From the NCBI GenBank assembly GCA_021613535.1, contig CP075494.1, forward strand, positions 10,106,001 to 10,170,000: a stretch of 64,000 nt of DNA, read 5' to 3'. The stretch is from Adineta vaga. Lineage: Eukaryota; Rotifera. A model generated the notes under the pieces. That model was not told the DNA's origin and did no database searches. It saw only the letters and a list, made by a program, of their open reading frames with translations. Positions within the stretch are counted from its first letter, which is position 1. Every line of letters begins with the position of its first letter. Of this stretch, positions 1 through 11,900 are shown piece after piece. Position numbers and translations under genes: made by a program.

Positions 1-894
1 AACTTTAGAATCATATGCATTTGTACAATCGATTTCAACATGTGTTAGGATACATCGACCTAATTCTACATCTTCATGATTAGTTAAAAGTTCATTTGTA
101 TAACAATGATCAAGCCAAGGTCCTAATTGAAGTAAAGTTTGTTGAGAAAGAATAATTCCACTACCACCCATACAAAAATACTATATGAAAAGAAGATCGA
201 ATGATGATAATCTATCAAATTAAGTTCAACTTACTTTTCCCAATGGAAAATGAACAGCAGGACCATTTCGTCGGCCTGTTCCACCCTGTCCAATATAGAG
301 AGCTTGCCGATGATCAATAGATTTTAACCATGGAAGTAACTGTTGAATATTAACATATGCATTGTCATCTAAACGTAATATCCAAGATGTTCGTTGCTGA
401 TAGAATGTATGCAGAAATTTCATGGCATAGAAACTTTTCTTCTGAGGAGGATAACTATTTTCCACATGTTTTAATTTAACAATAAAAAGACAAGATTGAA
501 TATTTGAACTTAATGTTGAAAAAAGTTTGTCAAGATAATCTTCATTTCCAGACGAATTTTCTTCGACAAAAATAATGATTTCAATTTCAGCTGTTGTTGT
601 CAATGCCCAGGTTTCGAGTATAGCTGGTAAATAATCATTTAATCGTTCATAAGATGAAAGAACAGCGATAGTTAAGAAAATTTTTGATTGATCATTGTAA
701 CATGTTTGCATAGTTCGATATTGAAAATGAGAATAGAATGAACTAGTTTGGTGAATATGTGATTCGGATAGAATTGATAAACAATGCTGTCCAATAATTA
801 ATTGCCAATATGATAAACCAAAGAAAAAGCCAATACAAAATGAATAGAATATCAATAAAATACACTGTCTACGATTGAATAATAGACGCCTCAT
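1..894 (-). CDS. Chondroitin-synthase-like beta-glycosyltransferase (GT31), C-terminus cut by window
   Basis: Type II Golgi glycosyltransferase resembling the N-terminal GT31 half of chondroitin sulfate synthases, which polymerise the GlcA/GalNAc chain. Exon 1 is 235-894 and exon 2 runs from 180 off the window start; the 54-nt intron (181-234) has a GTAAGT donor and joins the codons for ...PLGK to YFCMGG. Visible features: a short basic N-terminus, a membrane anchor at about residues 10-30, then a lumenal domain with RLDDNAYV (the DxD-like metal site, here DDN), a GQGGTGRRNG loop, FCMGGSG and, in exon 2, HEDVELGRC. This order (DDx, GQ, FCMGG, HEDVE-GRC) is the CHSY family signature. The acidic triplet is DDN instead of DDD. 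The start is the first ATG before the anchor. Fringe- or C1GALT-type enzymes are less likely because of the HEDVELGRC block. The remaining C-terminus cannot be assessed. Confidence 0.8.
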
Positions 895-1616
895 TCATTA
901 TTTCTTATAAATAGAAAAATAATAGTCTAAAAACAAAACATGTCAAGGTTCGAATTCTATACATATGCAACGAAAAACACTTCCTATGGTTTACGTTGAT
1001 TAATTCTTACACTTTATATACGACATCAAATAGATTAAAAAACTATTTTCTTTTCATATTCACACTTTCTATATGTTGAAGAAGGAAGTTTTCGGTTTAT
1101 CGTTACATATATTCGTTGAATTGCTAACAAAAAGAAAAATCGTCAAGTAAAACGAAACTAAAACATCTAATCATGTTATGATCAGTTAAATATCGAATTA
1201 CAAATATCAAACGACGATTTATATCATACCTTTGTGAAAAAGCAAGAAAAACGAACGAATTTCTTTTTCTTCTGCATAAAAGAACGAACAAGAAGAATGA
1301 TTATGATTCATTAAAGTGATTTTATCAACTGAATAATAACGTTCTTTTTCTTCTCATCAGATCAAGGTCTATTATATAAAAACAGATTGAATTCCATGTT
1401 TGTTTATATCGGATAAGAAGATCTTTTAGAATCACAGATTAACATGAGTGTCAAATCAACTAGTATTATTTGATTGGAAATAGATGGATTTTATGGAAGA
1501 AGTAAAAAAAATAAGCTAAAGAAGAAGAAAGAAACTACTCTGAAAAGAAAACGATGAAGAAAATAGTCTACAATGTCGTTGAAAGTTATTCTTGATGAAT
1601 AATGTCCATGCGATTA
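895..1616. other. Intergenic, no gene recognised
   Basis: Upstream region of the glycosyltransferase and downstream region of the Na,K-ATPase beta gene, both on the minus strand. AT-rich with purine runs (aagaagaagaaag near 1517-1530). I see no open frame with coding character and no RNA gene. Confidence 0.5.
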
Positions 1617-3039
1617 TTAATTATTATGTGTACGATGTAAGAGAAAATTAACTAATCCACGCATTGTTCGTGTTTCTTGTTCTAGATGTGGTGCCCATGC
1701 ACGACAAGTTACACTAACAAGACGGTTCAATGGTAATTTTTTGAATTGAACAAGTACAAATGGTTGAACATGACCTAGTGCATTTCTATGAAGGAAATCC
1801 AAACGAAGTTTTTTAGACGAAATTTTGTTTTCTTTTCTAAAACATTACCGATATGGAAAGAAATGATTTGGTATTGTACCATATGATTTCGAACCATTTG
1901 GATCACCCATTGAATAATACACAACATCCGAAAGAATATCTTTATCAGCAGGATGCTAAGTTTTTTAAATAAATAGTTCCTACTTTTGTTTAATCAAATC
2001 GATTTTCAATCAACATACCGATCCTTCACATGTTATATAAACATCAGGATTTGTAACAACTCGATCATGATTTATACCTTGAAGATTTATAATTTCTTTC
2101 GGTAAGTGACCGGCTGTTGGCGTCCATCCATAAACCTTCGAAAGTTTGTTTTTTTCTTTGTAATAAAAAGTCATATTAAATTGCTTACTTTATTTAATTT
2201 AACTAAAACACATGGTTGTTCTTGTTTAAAGCCGTAGAGATTTCTTGCTGAACATGGATGATCTTCTGTTTTGACAATATCACTCCAATCAAATTCACAA
2301 GCAACACCTAGTGGTAATTCATGTGAGGGATTATCGGCTGAACAAACTTCTGTTTTTGCTTCATTGTTTTGAGTTAAATAAACTATAAGAAAACATAAGT
2401 CAGTTTTATAAGATAAATTACAGAAAAAAGATTTTACTATACTTTGACGATATAATCCAAGTGATGAAGCAATTTGCTTTTGTTGTTCGGGATCATTTGT
2501 AACTCGAATAAGATTATCATTAACATTTGGTTGAGGTCGAAAACCTAATCCGACTATAAACAAAATGAAAGAATATCAAAAATTAAAAAGAAGAAAACGT
2601 TTTGATTGTATTTTTAACAAACCAACAGTGGCTGTTGTTCGTACAGCCATTGTACTTTCTGCATTGGTATATCTTGGCTCATTTGAATCAGTAAAAAGAG
2701 CAAAAAGATAAAGTAACCCAACGAAAAAGCTTCCCAAACATAGGAAAAATATTGAATAAAACAATGCCAATTTTGCTACAAAAGGTCAAAGAATAGAATA
2801 TTTCTAGTTAAATATTGTTTATAATTACCCCAATTGAGTGAACTACGACCAAGAACTGTCTTTTGCCGTGGATTGTAAATAAAATTTCCTAACGATTGCA
2901 TTACATTCTTCTTCTTTTTTGGTGGAACAGTTGTTTTTACTGCCGATACTTTAGCTGGATTTGTCGTCGCAGAAGCATTGGTCGGAGCGACAGTTATATC
3001 TGTCGATGAATGTTGTTTTTCAATCCCTTTCTCACTCAT
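1617..3039 (-). CDS. ATP1B: Na+/K+-transporting ATPase subunit beta
   Basis: Beta subunit of the plasma-membrane sodium pump, a type II glycoprotein needed to fold and deliver the alpha subunit. Seven exons: 2829-3039, 2623-2775, 2443-2553, 2189-2382, 2019-2135, 1849-1955, 1617-1785. Lengths sum to 354 codons including stop, and every junction is GT..AG. Order of features: cytoplasmic Lys-rich N-terminus (PPKKKKN), NWAKLALFYSIFF entering a single TM at about residues 75-95, then an extracellular domain with VACEFDW, QPCVLVKLNKVYGWTP, YITCEGS, FFPYRNALGHVQP and VQFKKLPLN, which match the beta-subunit Cys pairs and the conserved FPYYG..QP segment (Y to R in the second Tyr). ATG at 3039 is the first in frame. 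A probable 5'UTR intron (donor 3108-3113, acceptor 3047-3048) precedes it. H,K-ATPase beta is the only close alternative. Confidence 0.93.
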
Positions 3040-3114
3040 TTTTATTCTATTCAAACAAAAAGTACAAAATAAGTAATAATCTACTACAGAAGAAGAAAAA
3101 AATCGACACTCACC

Positions 3115-4061
3115 TTTACTTATTTCCTAGATAGAAAATGTAAATGAAATGATGACATCGTTCGAGTCAACGCAAGCTTTTTCAAGCGGAACTAAAATCA
3201 TATATATGTTTACACGTCGAGGTATATAGAAAAAGTGACAGAGAGTATAAGAAGAGCCTCTGATTGTTTTTTTTACACAGGTAAAAAAGAAACGAATATA
3301 ACCACGTGGTCGTAATCAATCTATCATTAAAAATTAAAACACATCATTAGTATATGGAATATAGACACTAACGATGATTGGTAAATTTGATAATATATGT
3401 TGATTTATACTTCATATTTAGTCAAGAATTGTATTTGTAGATTATCATATTAAAATATTTTCTTTGTCATTATTGTTTCTGAATTGAATATTGCAGAAAA
3501 TCGATTGTATATCTACTTAACATATTGTAATTCTAGGAATCATCTGCATTTCAATACTATGATGAACTGAATTCGAATCTCCATCTATCAAATATGAATA
3601 TCTTTTGTGAATCTAAAATGATTCAGCCAGTTAAAGATGTGAATTTGTTAACAAAATATAAACTATTCGTAACATGGATTACTATCCTCTTTTGATCGTT
3701 AATAAACTAATTATCTTTTTAAAATCTAAAAATAGCTGAGCATATTGAAGTGTATATTTAGTCAATGATCAAAGTCTATCTTCTTTACAAATGACAATCT
3801 AATGTTACACTTTCCTAATAGTGGGTGGAGAGAAATTCCATTTGAATTCATTGAACGGAGGCGTTACTTTCAGTCGGAGGATGTTTTATCAAAAGAAAGT
3901 GCTCTATAGACTTGATTGATGATGAAAATCTAACGCATAGAAAACGACCGCTCGATTTTAGACAGTCGCCTGAGGTAAGACGACTAAAATGAATAAGAAC
4001 CGAAACAAAGAGACAAAACTCTTCTCATTTTTACGAACTGCAACATACAGACAAGATAATC
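3115..4061. other. Intergenic between divergent genes
   Basis: Lies between the Na,K-ATPase beta gene (minus) and the CCAP-like gene (plus), so it must hold both promoters. AT-rich with no supported ORF. I could not pick out a convincing TATA box or initiator. Confidence 0.5.
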
Positions 4062-4451
4062 ATGTTTCATCATTGCTTATTCTTCTCATTATTTCTTTCA
4101 ACAATTATTTTCCAAATTTCATTTATTCATTGTACAAATAATCATGTTTCTCAAGAACAGGATGGTTATGAACGTACACAAATGACTCTTTTATATTTAA
4201 TTAAAAATCTTCTCGACGAATCCAATCCATACGAACAAACAACAATACTCAATCAATTACGTGAACATCTTAATCATATGTGTACTGAAGGATATTTAGG
4301 GCCACTACGTACACATGCATGTCAACATATTGTTGATATTGTTCAACATTATGAACAATTGAATAATGAAGAGACCAATAATGAACAACATAGTGTACAA
4401 AAACGCTTCTTTTGCAATGGGTTTATTGGATGTAAGAATGCTGGTCGATGA
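4062..4451 (+). CDS. CCAP-like (crustacean cardioactive peptide / conoCAP-type) neuropeptide precursor
   Basis: Single-exon, 129-residue secretory precursor. Residues 1-24 form a hydrophobic signal peptide ending ...FIHC. A spacer of about 90 residues with two Cys (HMC...HAC) follows, then a dibasic KR at 114-115 releases the last 14 residues, FFCNGFIGCKNAGR. The terminal Gly-Arg predicts trimming of Arg and amidation of Ala. The core FCNGFIGC has the CCAP arrangement: Phe, Cys at position 3, Asn, aromatic, Gly, Cys at position 9, giving a six-residue-spaced disulfide ring as in arthropod PFCNAFTGC-amide. The C-terminal extension after the second Cys is typical of lophotrochozoan CCAP-like peptides. 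There is one peptide copy at the very end of the precursor. Family assignment rests on the short core and the precursor layout. Confidence 0.85.
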   Translation: MFHHCLFFSLFLSTIIFQISFIHCTNNHVSQEQDGYERTQMTLLYLIKNLLDESNPYEQTTILNQLREHLNHMCTEGYLGPLRTHACQHIVDIVQHYEQLNNEETNNEQHSVQKRFFCNGFIGCKNAGR

Positions 4452-5218
4452 CTATCAACGGAAGATAAACATGAGGAAATAATAACTCCTCATAAACGAA
4501 CAAGACAATATATAATTAGAATTTAAAAGAAAAAGAAAACAAAGATTTATTTCATTTGTAATAAATTCGGAAAAATAAAATATATCAGATGGTGTTTTCT
4601 AGTTATTTGATCCATTCATTCATTCATTCATTACAAGAGAATTTCATATGAAGAATTGTATTCGATTGTGAAAATTTCTTTTCTTTCTCCTCTTCATTTC
4701 TATAGACTTTTTATTCATCAGAGAAAAATACACAAGAAGAGCAAAAAAACCAACCAACCAAACAAACAAACAAACAAACAAACAAGAAAAAAGAGACAAT
4801 GAAAACTGGACAATGTAGCAGAAATTCAATCACTGCTCAGAATCGAATAGAATTTTGTCGAATGTATATATATATGTATGTATAGAAATTTGTACGCGTC
4901 CTCTCCTTAGTTTTCGTTTGTAAACATACAGCAGACAACAACAAAAAGAAAATATGACAAAACAACAGAAAATAGTGACGAGAATAGTAAATGAACGAAC
5001 AAATGTCTTGAATAAAACAAAAAAGAAAAAGAGAAAAAACGAAAGAAGAAAACAAATGAACACATAGGTGCTTTGCCCAGAGGCATAAAGACAAAAAAAA
5101 TACCATGATCATCTTTTTTTCTCGAAAATGCGACTTCTTTTTCTGTCTTCATTTATTTGAATCAAAAAAAATGCACAAGAGAAGTATATATATTTATAAA
5201 GAGAATGAACTTGAATAA
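4452..5218. other. 3' flanks of two convergent genes
   Basis: Between the CCAP-like gene and the 3' end of the PP2C gene. Contains an AATAAA-like signal near 4576, a CATT run (about 4613-4632) and a CAAA/CCAA microsatellite (about 4750-4790). Long minus-strand frames here are Phe/Ser-rich products of purine-rich tracts and are not supported as genes. Confidence 0.5.
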
Positions 5219-7737
5219 CTATTGGGTCAATGCAGAAATTGTGCTGTCTGATGAGGGAATATCACCCGATGAAGAATTTGATCGAGTCGATTTATCATCA
5301 TGTTCATCTTTTTCATCATCATGATTATTGTTTACAAATGGCTAAAAAGAAAAGAAAAGAATATGAATTTTGCTAGAGAGAAATTCATGCGCAATAATTT
5401 AATTATTTTTCTTTCCTTTAGTGGAATAAGTTCAAACTAATTGTGAGTTTACAAAGCGTACAAAGTATTAACTAATGAATAGATAAGATATATAATAATA
5501 AAGAGTAGAAGTACCGCATTGTTGGTGTCAACTTTTTTTGAAAGAGATAGTTTTCTTTTGATATTATAGTTTCGTTTAGTTGTCCCTGGGAAAGAAAAAA
5601 TTCGGTTAAATTACCCCGCTGGCGGAATTGTTTGTTGGATTTATTCCTTTCACCAAAGAATCATATGTTGTTTCGAAAACTGAACGTCTAGAGAAAAAAA
5701 AAGAAAAGAATGGAATTTTTCATAGATTGATCCTTTGAACAAATGTATTTTACTTTGATATAAATCCACCGCCTACTGGAAGTGCTTCACGAACTGATGA
5801 TAGTTCATTGAGAGATGTCACGACTTGTTGCCAAACTGTATTTGCATCCAAAGCTGCTTTATTTGGATAACGGCCACAAATTTCTAACAAAGAAATCAAT
5901 TTTCTCAATTAAATACAATAGACTCTTTTATAATCCAAAGATCTATTTTTAGAATTAATTACAGCAGATAAAAATTTATATAAAAGCCGCTTGAACTCAT
6001 ATAAAACCGGAGTATATTTTTTAGCTATATCAAGCTGCTTTTCTTTCCTATTCCTTGTAGAGAATTTTCAAAAGAAGCGGAAGGTAAAAGTCACGTTCCA
6101 TATTATGAAAGATTCAAAGTAAATCTATATATGAAATGATTATCTTACCGGCTGTTTTCTTTCGAATTTCATGATTAAGAGCTTCATCTTTCGCTTTAAA
6201 TTCAGGATTTGGTTTTGGTGCATTTTTAAATGCAATGATAATCAAACTCATATTATCTTTACTACCCTAAAAAAACAAACATTCTTTGACATATTGAAAT
6301 CAAATGACAAAAAAAACAATACAAACTTTATATAAACACATATCAAGTACTGTATTGGCTATTTCACAAAGATCATCTGTTACACGCATTCGACCAAGAA
6401 TATAAGTAGCTAATTCTTCATTAGTTAGAACATCCCATATTCCATCACAAGCAAGAACAGCACATGCAATCTGTTCATCTGCTTTTGTTGAACACGTATG
6501 ATAAGTTATTTCCGGTTCTGGTGAAACTAATTGTTGATCTGGACGACGATTGCAATTATTTTTATATTCAAAATCTCCAAGAGCACGAGATACAGCTAAT
6601 GAACCATTGACTCGTTGAATAAGTACAGTACCACCGGCTTCTTGGATTCGTTGACGTTCAGCTTGATCATCTAGAATTGTTATGTTTTTTTGTAATCATG
6701 AACAGAAAATTAAATTTGTAAAAGAAAAGATTTACTTGGCTTATGATCTTTCGTAGCAAGTAAGATTCGACCTTCAGTCGAAACAAGAATTGCTCGTGAA
6801 TCACCGACATTCAGGAAATAAATTCGTTCCGCATCAATTAAACATGATATAGCTGTTGAACCACTCTTATCATCTATGAATAAATTTCAAATTAGAAACT
6901 TTCTGTTTTACATCTTCTCTTATCTTTTGCTTTTACCTGGATTAGCATTACGATTTTCTTCTCTCCATTCATTATCAAATTTAAAATAGGCATCTTTAAT
7001 AGCCATTTCCAATTTATTAAAATCAAGTTGAGATGATGAAATCGTTGAAAGACATTTTAAATTTGCATTGTCTTGTACTAGACTATTCAATGAGGAAACA
7101 ATACGTAAATGAAGTTTTTCTGCTGATTTGTTTGCAGTACGAAATCCTGCATGACCATCGAATATACCAAAATAAGACCATTGTGACCAACGAGTATCAT
7201 CTAATTTAAGAACTGTAGTATGTGCATCTTCCATATCAACACTAGAAGAAAAGAAGAAAAAAAAGGGTTAAAGAGTCAAAGAAAAGAAATTGATTCTTAC
7301 CGCCATCCTTGCATTGATCCGAGACCATATCGAAGATCATCATTGTTTCCACTAGTGTTGTGTTTTTCAGTTTTAGGTTTTTCCAAGAACTGACCCATGA
7401 ATCTATAGAATACGAAATGAATATTTTTCTGTTGATTATTTTGGCGATGATTAATAAAAACAAAATCGATGAGTAATATGACAATGAATTACTAATAGTA
7501 GTTGACCTACCCGTATCTAGAAGAAGGTGATTGATATGTATCTCCTGTATTTGTCGGAGTAAAATTAAAAAACTTTCGAAATCGTGTCCAACTATCTTCA
7601 TTTGATGATACACAATTTGATCGATCACGTGTGGAACTCGATGAATCACTTTTTCCAAAAAATGTTTCAAACCACCACGATGATCCTGATGACGTATAAT
7701 TTTTCTCAGTAGATGATGATGATGTGTGATCCGACAT
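5219..7737 (-). CDS. PP2C-family Ser/Thr phosphatase, PPM1A/PPM1B type
   Basis: Metal-dependent phosphatase that in animals dampens stress-kinase signalling. Exons: 7511-7737, 7301-7402, 6937-7241, 6736-6873, 6327-6670, 6149-6266, 5754-5883, 5615-5687, then probably 5515-5585 and 5219-5341. PP2C motifs in order: [80 protein letters not shown]; the metal-binding Asp residues are present. The exon at 5754-5883 gives the C-terminal PP2C_C helices ([15 protein letters not shown]). [14 protein letters not shown], the usual N-terminus of PPM1A/B, is internal here, preceded by a Ser-rich exon of about 75 residues. The tail is uncertain: exon 5615-5687 ends in phase 0, whereas the next two exons read best one frame away, so the last 65 or so residues may belong to an alternative transcript. 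Confidence 0.9.
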
Positions 7738-8897
7738 GGGCTTTTTTTCTCCTCTTCTTTATCTCACGAGTAGTCGAAATGCACGTTTCGTTTCTTTTTC
7801 TCAATCCTTTGTATATACATAGAAAAGAATTCTGTACTATTTACTATGATTATATTCTTTTCGTTTTCGAAAGACATGATAAAAAGAAAAATAACAAAAC
7901 GAAAGAGAACAAAAACTACTAAAATAACTGGATATGAGAATTAAAAGTACACACCTGTTTGTTTATTGTCACAAGACACTCACACGCACACACGAGTTTA
8001 AAAGTATCAAATAAGAATTGCTTGATTTAATCGTGATCGATGGGTATTCTAAAAGAATTGTATATTTGGTTTTTTTTCTCTTAAAATGATATCACCATCT
8101 TACTTCGAAGAAGAAGGAGAAAAAGAGAACATTCGTTGATAAACAATTTTGCAAAAAAAAGTTCAATTCTAAAATAGTTTAAAAAAAAAAGACAAACAAA
8201 TTATCTTTAATTGATTTGCAGAAAAGAACTTTCGTAATGATTAGATTCATTTATTTCTCCTTCAAGGGACGTTTGTGTCACTGAGAGGTGACAATAAAAA
8301 GAAACTAGAAAGAAAAGCTTTACTTTAACCAGTGAACTGCAAAACACTTTTCACTAATAGATATGAATAGAAAAACGATGACGAGACGTGTTCAAAAATG
8401 ATTTCTTTTTTCTTTTCTTGTTTCTTTTCTCTATATTTGACCGTCATCATCACCATTGACAATGCATATTTGTTCTCTATTTTGACGGGCTTAATTTTGA
8501 TTGGTAGATATATTAATCAATATAACGTGATAATAGATGTCGAGGTAATCATCATCGTTCTCTGTTCTCTCATCATCTGATGATTTTTCTTTATTTTTTT
8601 CATGTTCTCTTATCGATTGGTTTTCTTTTCCTTTTTTTTTTCGTTTCTTTTCTTTCTGAATAACTGATGTGAATTAAGTCAACATTCGAGTACGAAAAAG
8701 AAAAAAAAAAGAATCCAGGTGATAAGAATAGGTTTCTTTTATGGAAATGAATGTTTTCATTTAAATATTTTTCAATTAAAATATTTGATAGAGATCTTAA
8801 GATCAAATTCCACCTGAGATTGTTTATTAACAAAAACGAAACATATTGACAGATTATTTACGATAGATATTCACTTTCTCACTATTGTTTCTTTCAG
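7738..8897. other. Intergenic between divergent PP2C and MAP3K genes
   Basis: Promoter region for two divergent genes. Rich in T- and A-tracts. A 60-codon hydrophobic plus-strand frame at 8398-8580 has no coding signature beyond T-rich composition, so I do not call it. No RNA gene was seen. Confidence 0.5.
8888..8897 (+). promoter_or_regulatory. Splice-acceptor-like site before the MAP3K ATG (5'UTR intron or spliced-leader site)
   Basis: A polypyrimidine TTTCTTTCAG ends at 8897, 10 nt before the start. Comparable sites end at 31106 (0 nt before the ATPAF2 ATG), 32193 (SLC35D-like), 33582 (C2H2 membrane protein) and 35194 (GHKL gene), and on the minus strand next to 18279 (RPN1). Whether a given one is cis or trans cannot be told here. 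Confidence 0.5.
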
Positions 8898-8907
8898 ATA
8901 TTGATCA

Positions 8908-11900
8908 ATGGGTCCATTAAAAGTCGTTCTTTTAACAGACTCGGATTCATTGAAACCTGATACAAATCTTCCATATAAATATTATGGACAGAAATTATGG
9001 GAAACAATTCGAACAGTTGTTGATGAACTTAAATATCGATGTGAATCCGTTGAATTACATAAACTTGACTTTCAAGAACATGAATCTGTTAATAAATTTC
9101 TCAATGCTGATATTGTTATTATGGTAATTCTCAACGAACAAAAACAAACAAACATAAATTTTGTTCTCTAGGATGTTACAAATCAAAATCGACGTCCAAC
9201 ATTTATGTATCATAAAGGCAATCGAGAAAGTATGGATTGTATGGATGATATTGTGTTAATTCAAGCCAGTGGAGTTGAAAATGATAATGCTATTCAAGAT
9301 CTTAAAGTAAAGATTTTTATGTAGGATTGAAGTTGATTCGAATATGTCTTTTCTTTCTGCGTAGACAACATGTAAAATAAAACGATTGATTGTTTATCGT
9401 TATGATGATAGCAAAGATGTATTTTATGATACAACACAACCAGCCAATCCTTTTCCATTATTGAGTACTAATTTAAAATGTTTTCTTAAACGTGCTGCTG
9501 ATAGTATTCAGTATGTTAATAATCGTTGAAATTAATTTAATTTTTCTATATTTCTCTCTGTAGAAAAGGACTTGCTGATCGATATATATCTCGGATGAAT
9601 ACACGAAAAATCGAAGCACAAGATGACAATACTTATCGTGATGTATATTTCTCTTCTATTGAATCTTTTCATTATATTACACGTAATTTCTTTTCTGATA
9701 GTTTTTATGGAATGATATATGTGAAGAAATCTTGAATGAAACCAATCAAGAATGTGTTACACCAAAACTGATTACTAAATTAATGTATGCTTTTCGCGAT
9801 ATTCAAGTAAGATTTTTGTTTATTGAATTTACTAACTTTACATAAACGAGAATGGATTTATTACGATTGAAGGACTATGAATCAATGATAAAATTAAATC
9901 AACGTTGTGAACAATTGGGAGGAATTGCTAAAAAAATAAAGAATAATATGATGATCTCGTATTTAACTGCGTTTGCCCATAGTCGGTAAAGTTATTCTTT
10001 TGTGTTGTTGAAAATCTTCTTCTAACTGATTATATGATTGAATAGACGAAATCAACCCGGTGATCGTGATGAAGCTTTAAATATTCTTGAACGTTTATGT
10101 CAAACGAAAAAAACTGAAAGTGAATTGTCCAATGATATTCTTTGCTTATGTGGAAGAATTTATAAAGATAAATTTACCGAATCATCATGTACAGATCAAG
10201 AATCATTGGAAAAAGCAATTGAATGGTATAGACGAGGTTTTGCAGCTGATCCAAACATTTAGTAAGAGAAAAAATGTTTACTTTACCTTCGAGCATTTAT
10301 TTCCATAAAAAAACTGCTATGATTTAGTGCCGGAATTAATTTACTCTTTCTATTGGCAATTAAAATAGAAGATTTGAAGGATAATAATGAAGCATATAGA
10401 ATCAGTAAGTTATTTGAATTTATGTATTTTTCTTTTGTGGCAAAAATATAAATGCTAGATTCAATTACAGAATGATAGTTAGAAGATTCTTCATTGTTCG
10501 ATATAAGGAAAATGAGATTGTCTAGTATGCCGGAAGAACAAGCAACACCAAATACACTCGTATACAAAGAGACGGTGTAAGTTTTGTTAATCACCGGAAT
10601 TCCGCACATGATCGGAACTCCATTTATGTCGTAAAAATGTCTTAGACTCAATGATAGACAATTTCCGGAATGTTCAGAGCGAGAAAATGTTGTTGCAGAT
10701 CAATAGTTGACATTTAGAGTCAAAATATACTTGCATCGATGAATATTTTTGTTTCTGTGAATAATGAGCATTCATAGACAAGAAAAAAGAATAACTAACA
10801 GATATAACGTTTTGTCATGAACTCAATAATGTCCATGAAAAGTGTCGATCATCATACGATTTCCCAAGTCAAAGAAAAGGCATGACCATGCACGGCTATT
10901 TCATTAACAATAACTTTGGCGAGACATTTCTATATTAATATGAAGATTTTGAGTGTACGAAACATCGGAAGAACCACATGAGTATTGATCTTATTGAAAT
11001 GATAAGGTATTCATTGAAAATGCCATACAATAAACTGGCAATAACCATATCTTCGACCTTTTCCAACAGATAAAACTAATTCGTGTTGCATCGTTTCACA
11101 TCTTAATGATACTGTTATTTTTCATAAATGAACATTTTCTCCTTTTTAGTTATTCAATTAAATGCATTACTCGGTAAAAAAGGTCGTTCACTTCGAGATT
11201 TAACGGATTATTGGGATGTTGCAGTTTATTTTGAACTTCATGCTGTTCAACGTGATTGGTCAAAAGCTTGTCTAGCTGCATTACATATGTATTTATTAAA
11301 TCCTCCTATATGGTATTTAAAATCCACAATCAATAATTTAAAAATTCTTCATCAAGCAACACGTATGCGTGATAAAGAAAAACTTCGTGAACAATCTTCT
11401 ACAACAAGTGATGATGAAACTGTTTATAGTTTCTGGATAGATTTTTTCAGTGATGCAATTAATTCAAATTCTACAACAACGGTAGAACGAGAATTGCCCG
11501 CACAAGTACCTGTAAGTTTTTTTTCCATTCATTGCAATGATGATTCTAATTGAATGTTGTTTTAAACAAAATAAAAAAAAACAGATTCTTGTTTGTGATA
11601 ATTATGAAAAACACGATGGAACAACATTGAAAAATGTCTATGTTGAATCACATTTACAATTAAATTTTCATACGGGTAGTGAACCGGAAACACTGGTAAT
11701 CTATACATTGACAAGTCAAAAATCAACACAAACAGATGTACTCGTAAAAACTATTAATATGGATTCTATACGATCAATTATGTATGTTGAATATTGTTTC
11801 ATTTTTTGTCGTGATACGAAGTTTTTCTGATTTGTAGAAATGTTAAGCGTGATAATCGTTCAGTTTTTCTTTATGCATATGAGAATTCTGAAGCATTTCT

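Noticed and set aside
1786-1802. Coding start of the last Na,K-ATPase beta exon at 1802
   Set aside because: The acceptor TTCCTTCATAG at 1786-1796 removes those codons and restores the family motif PYRNALGHVQP.
4644-5152. Three overlapping Phe/Leu-rich minus-strand ORFs
   Set aside because: Low-complexity translation of A/G-rich tracts in the 3' flanks; no signal, splice or domain pattern.
8398-8580. Hydrophobic 60-residue plus-strand ORF
   Set aside because: T-rich intergenic DNA often gives such frames. No family, no conserved motif, and it lies in a promoter interval.
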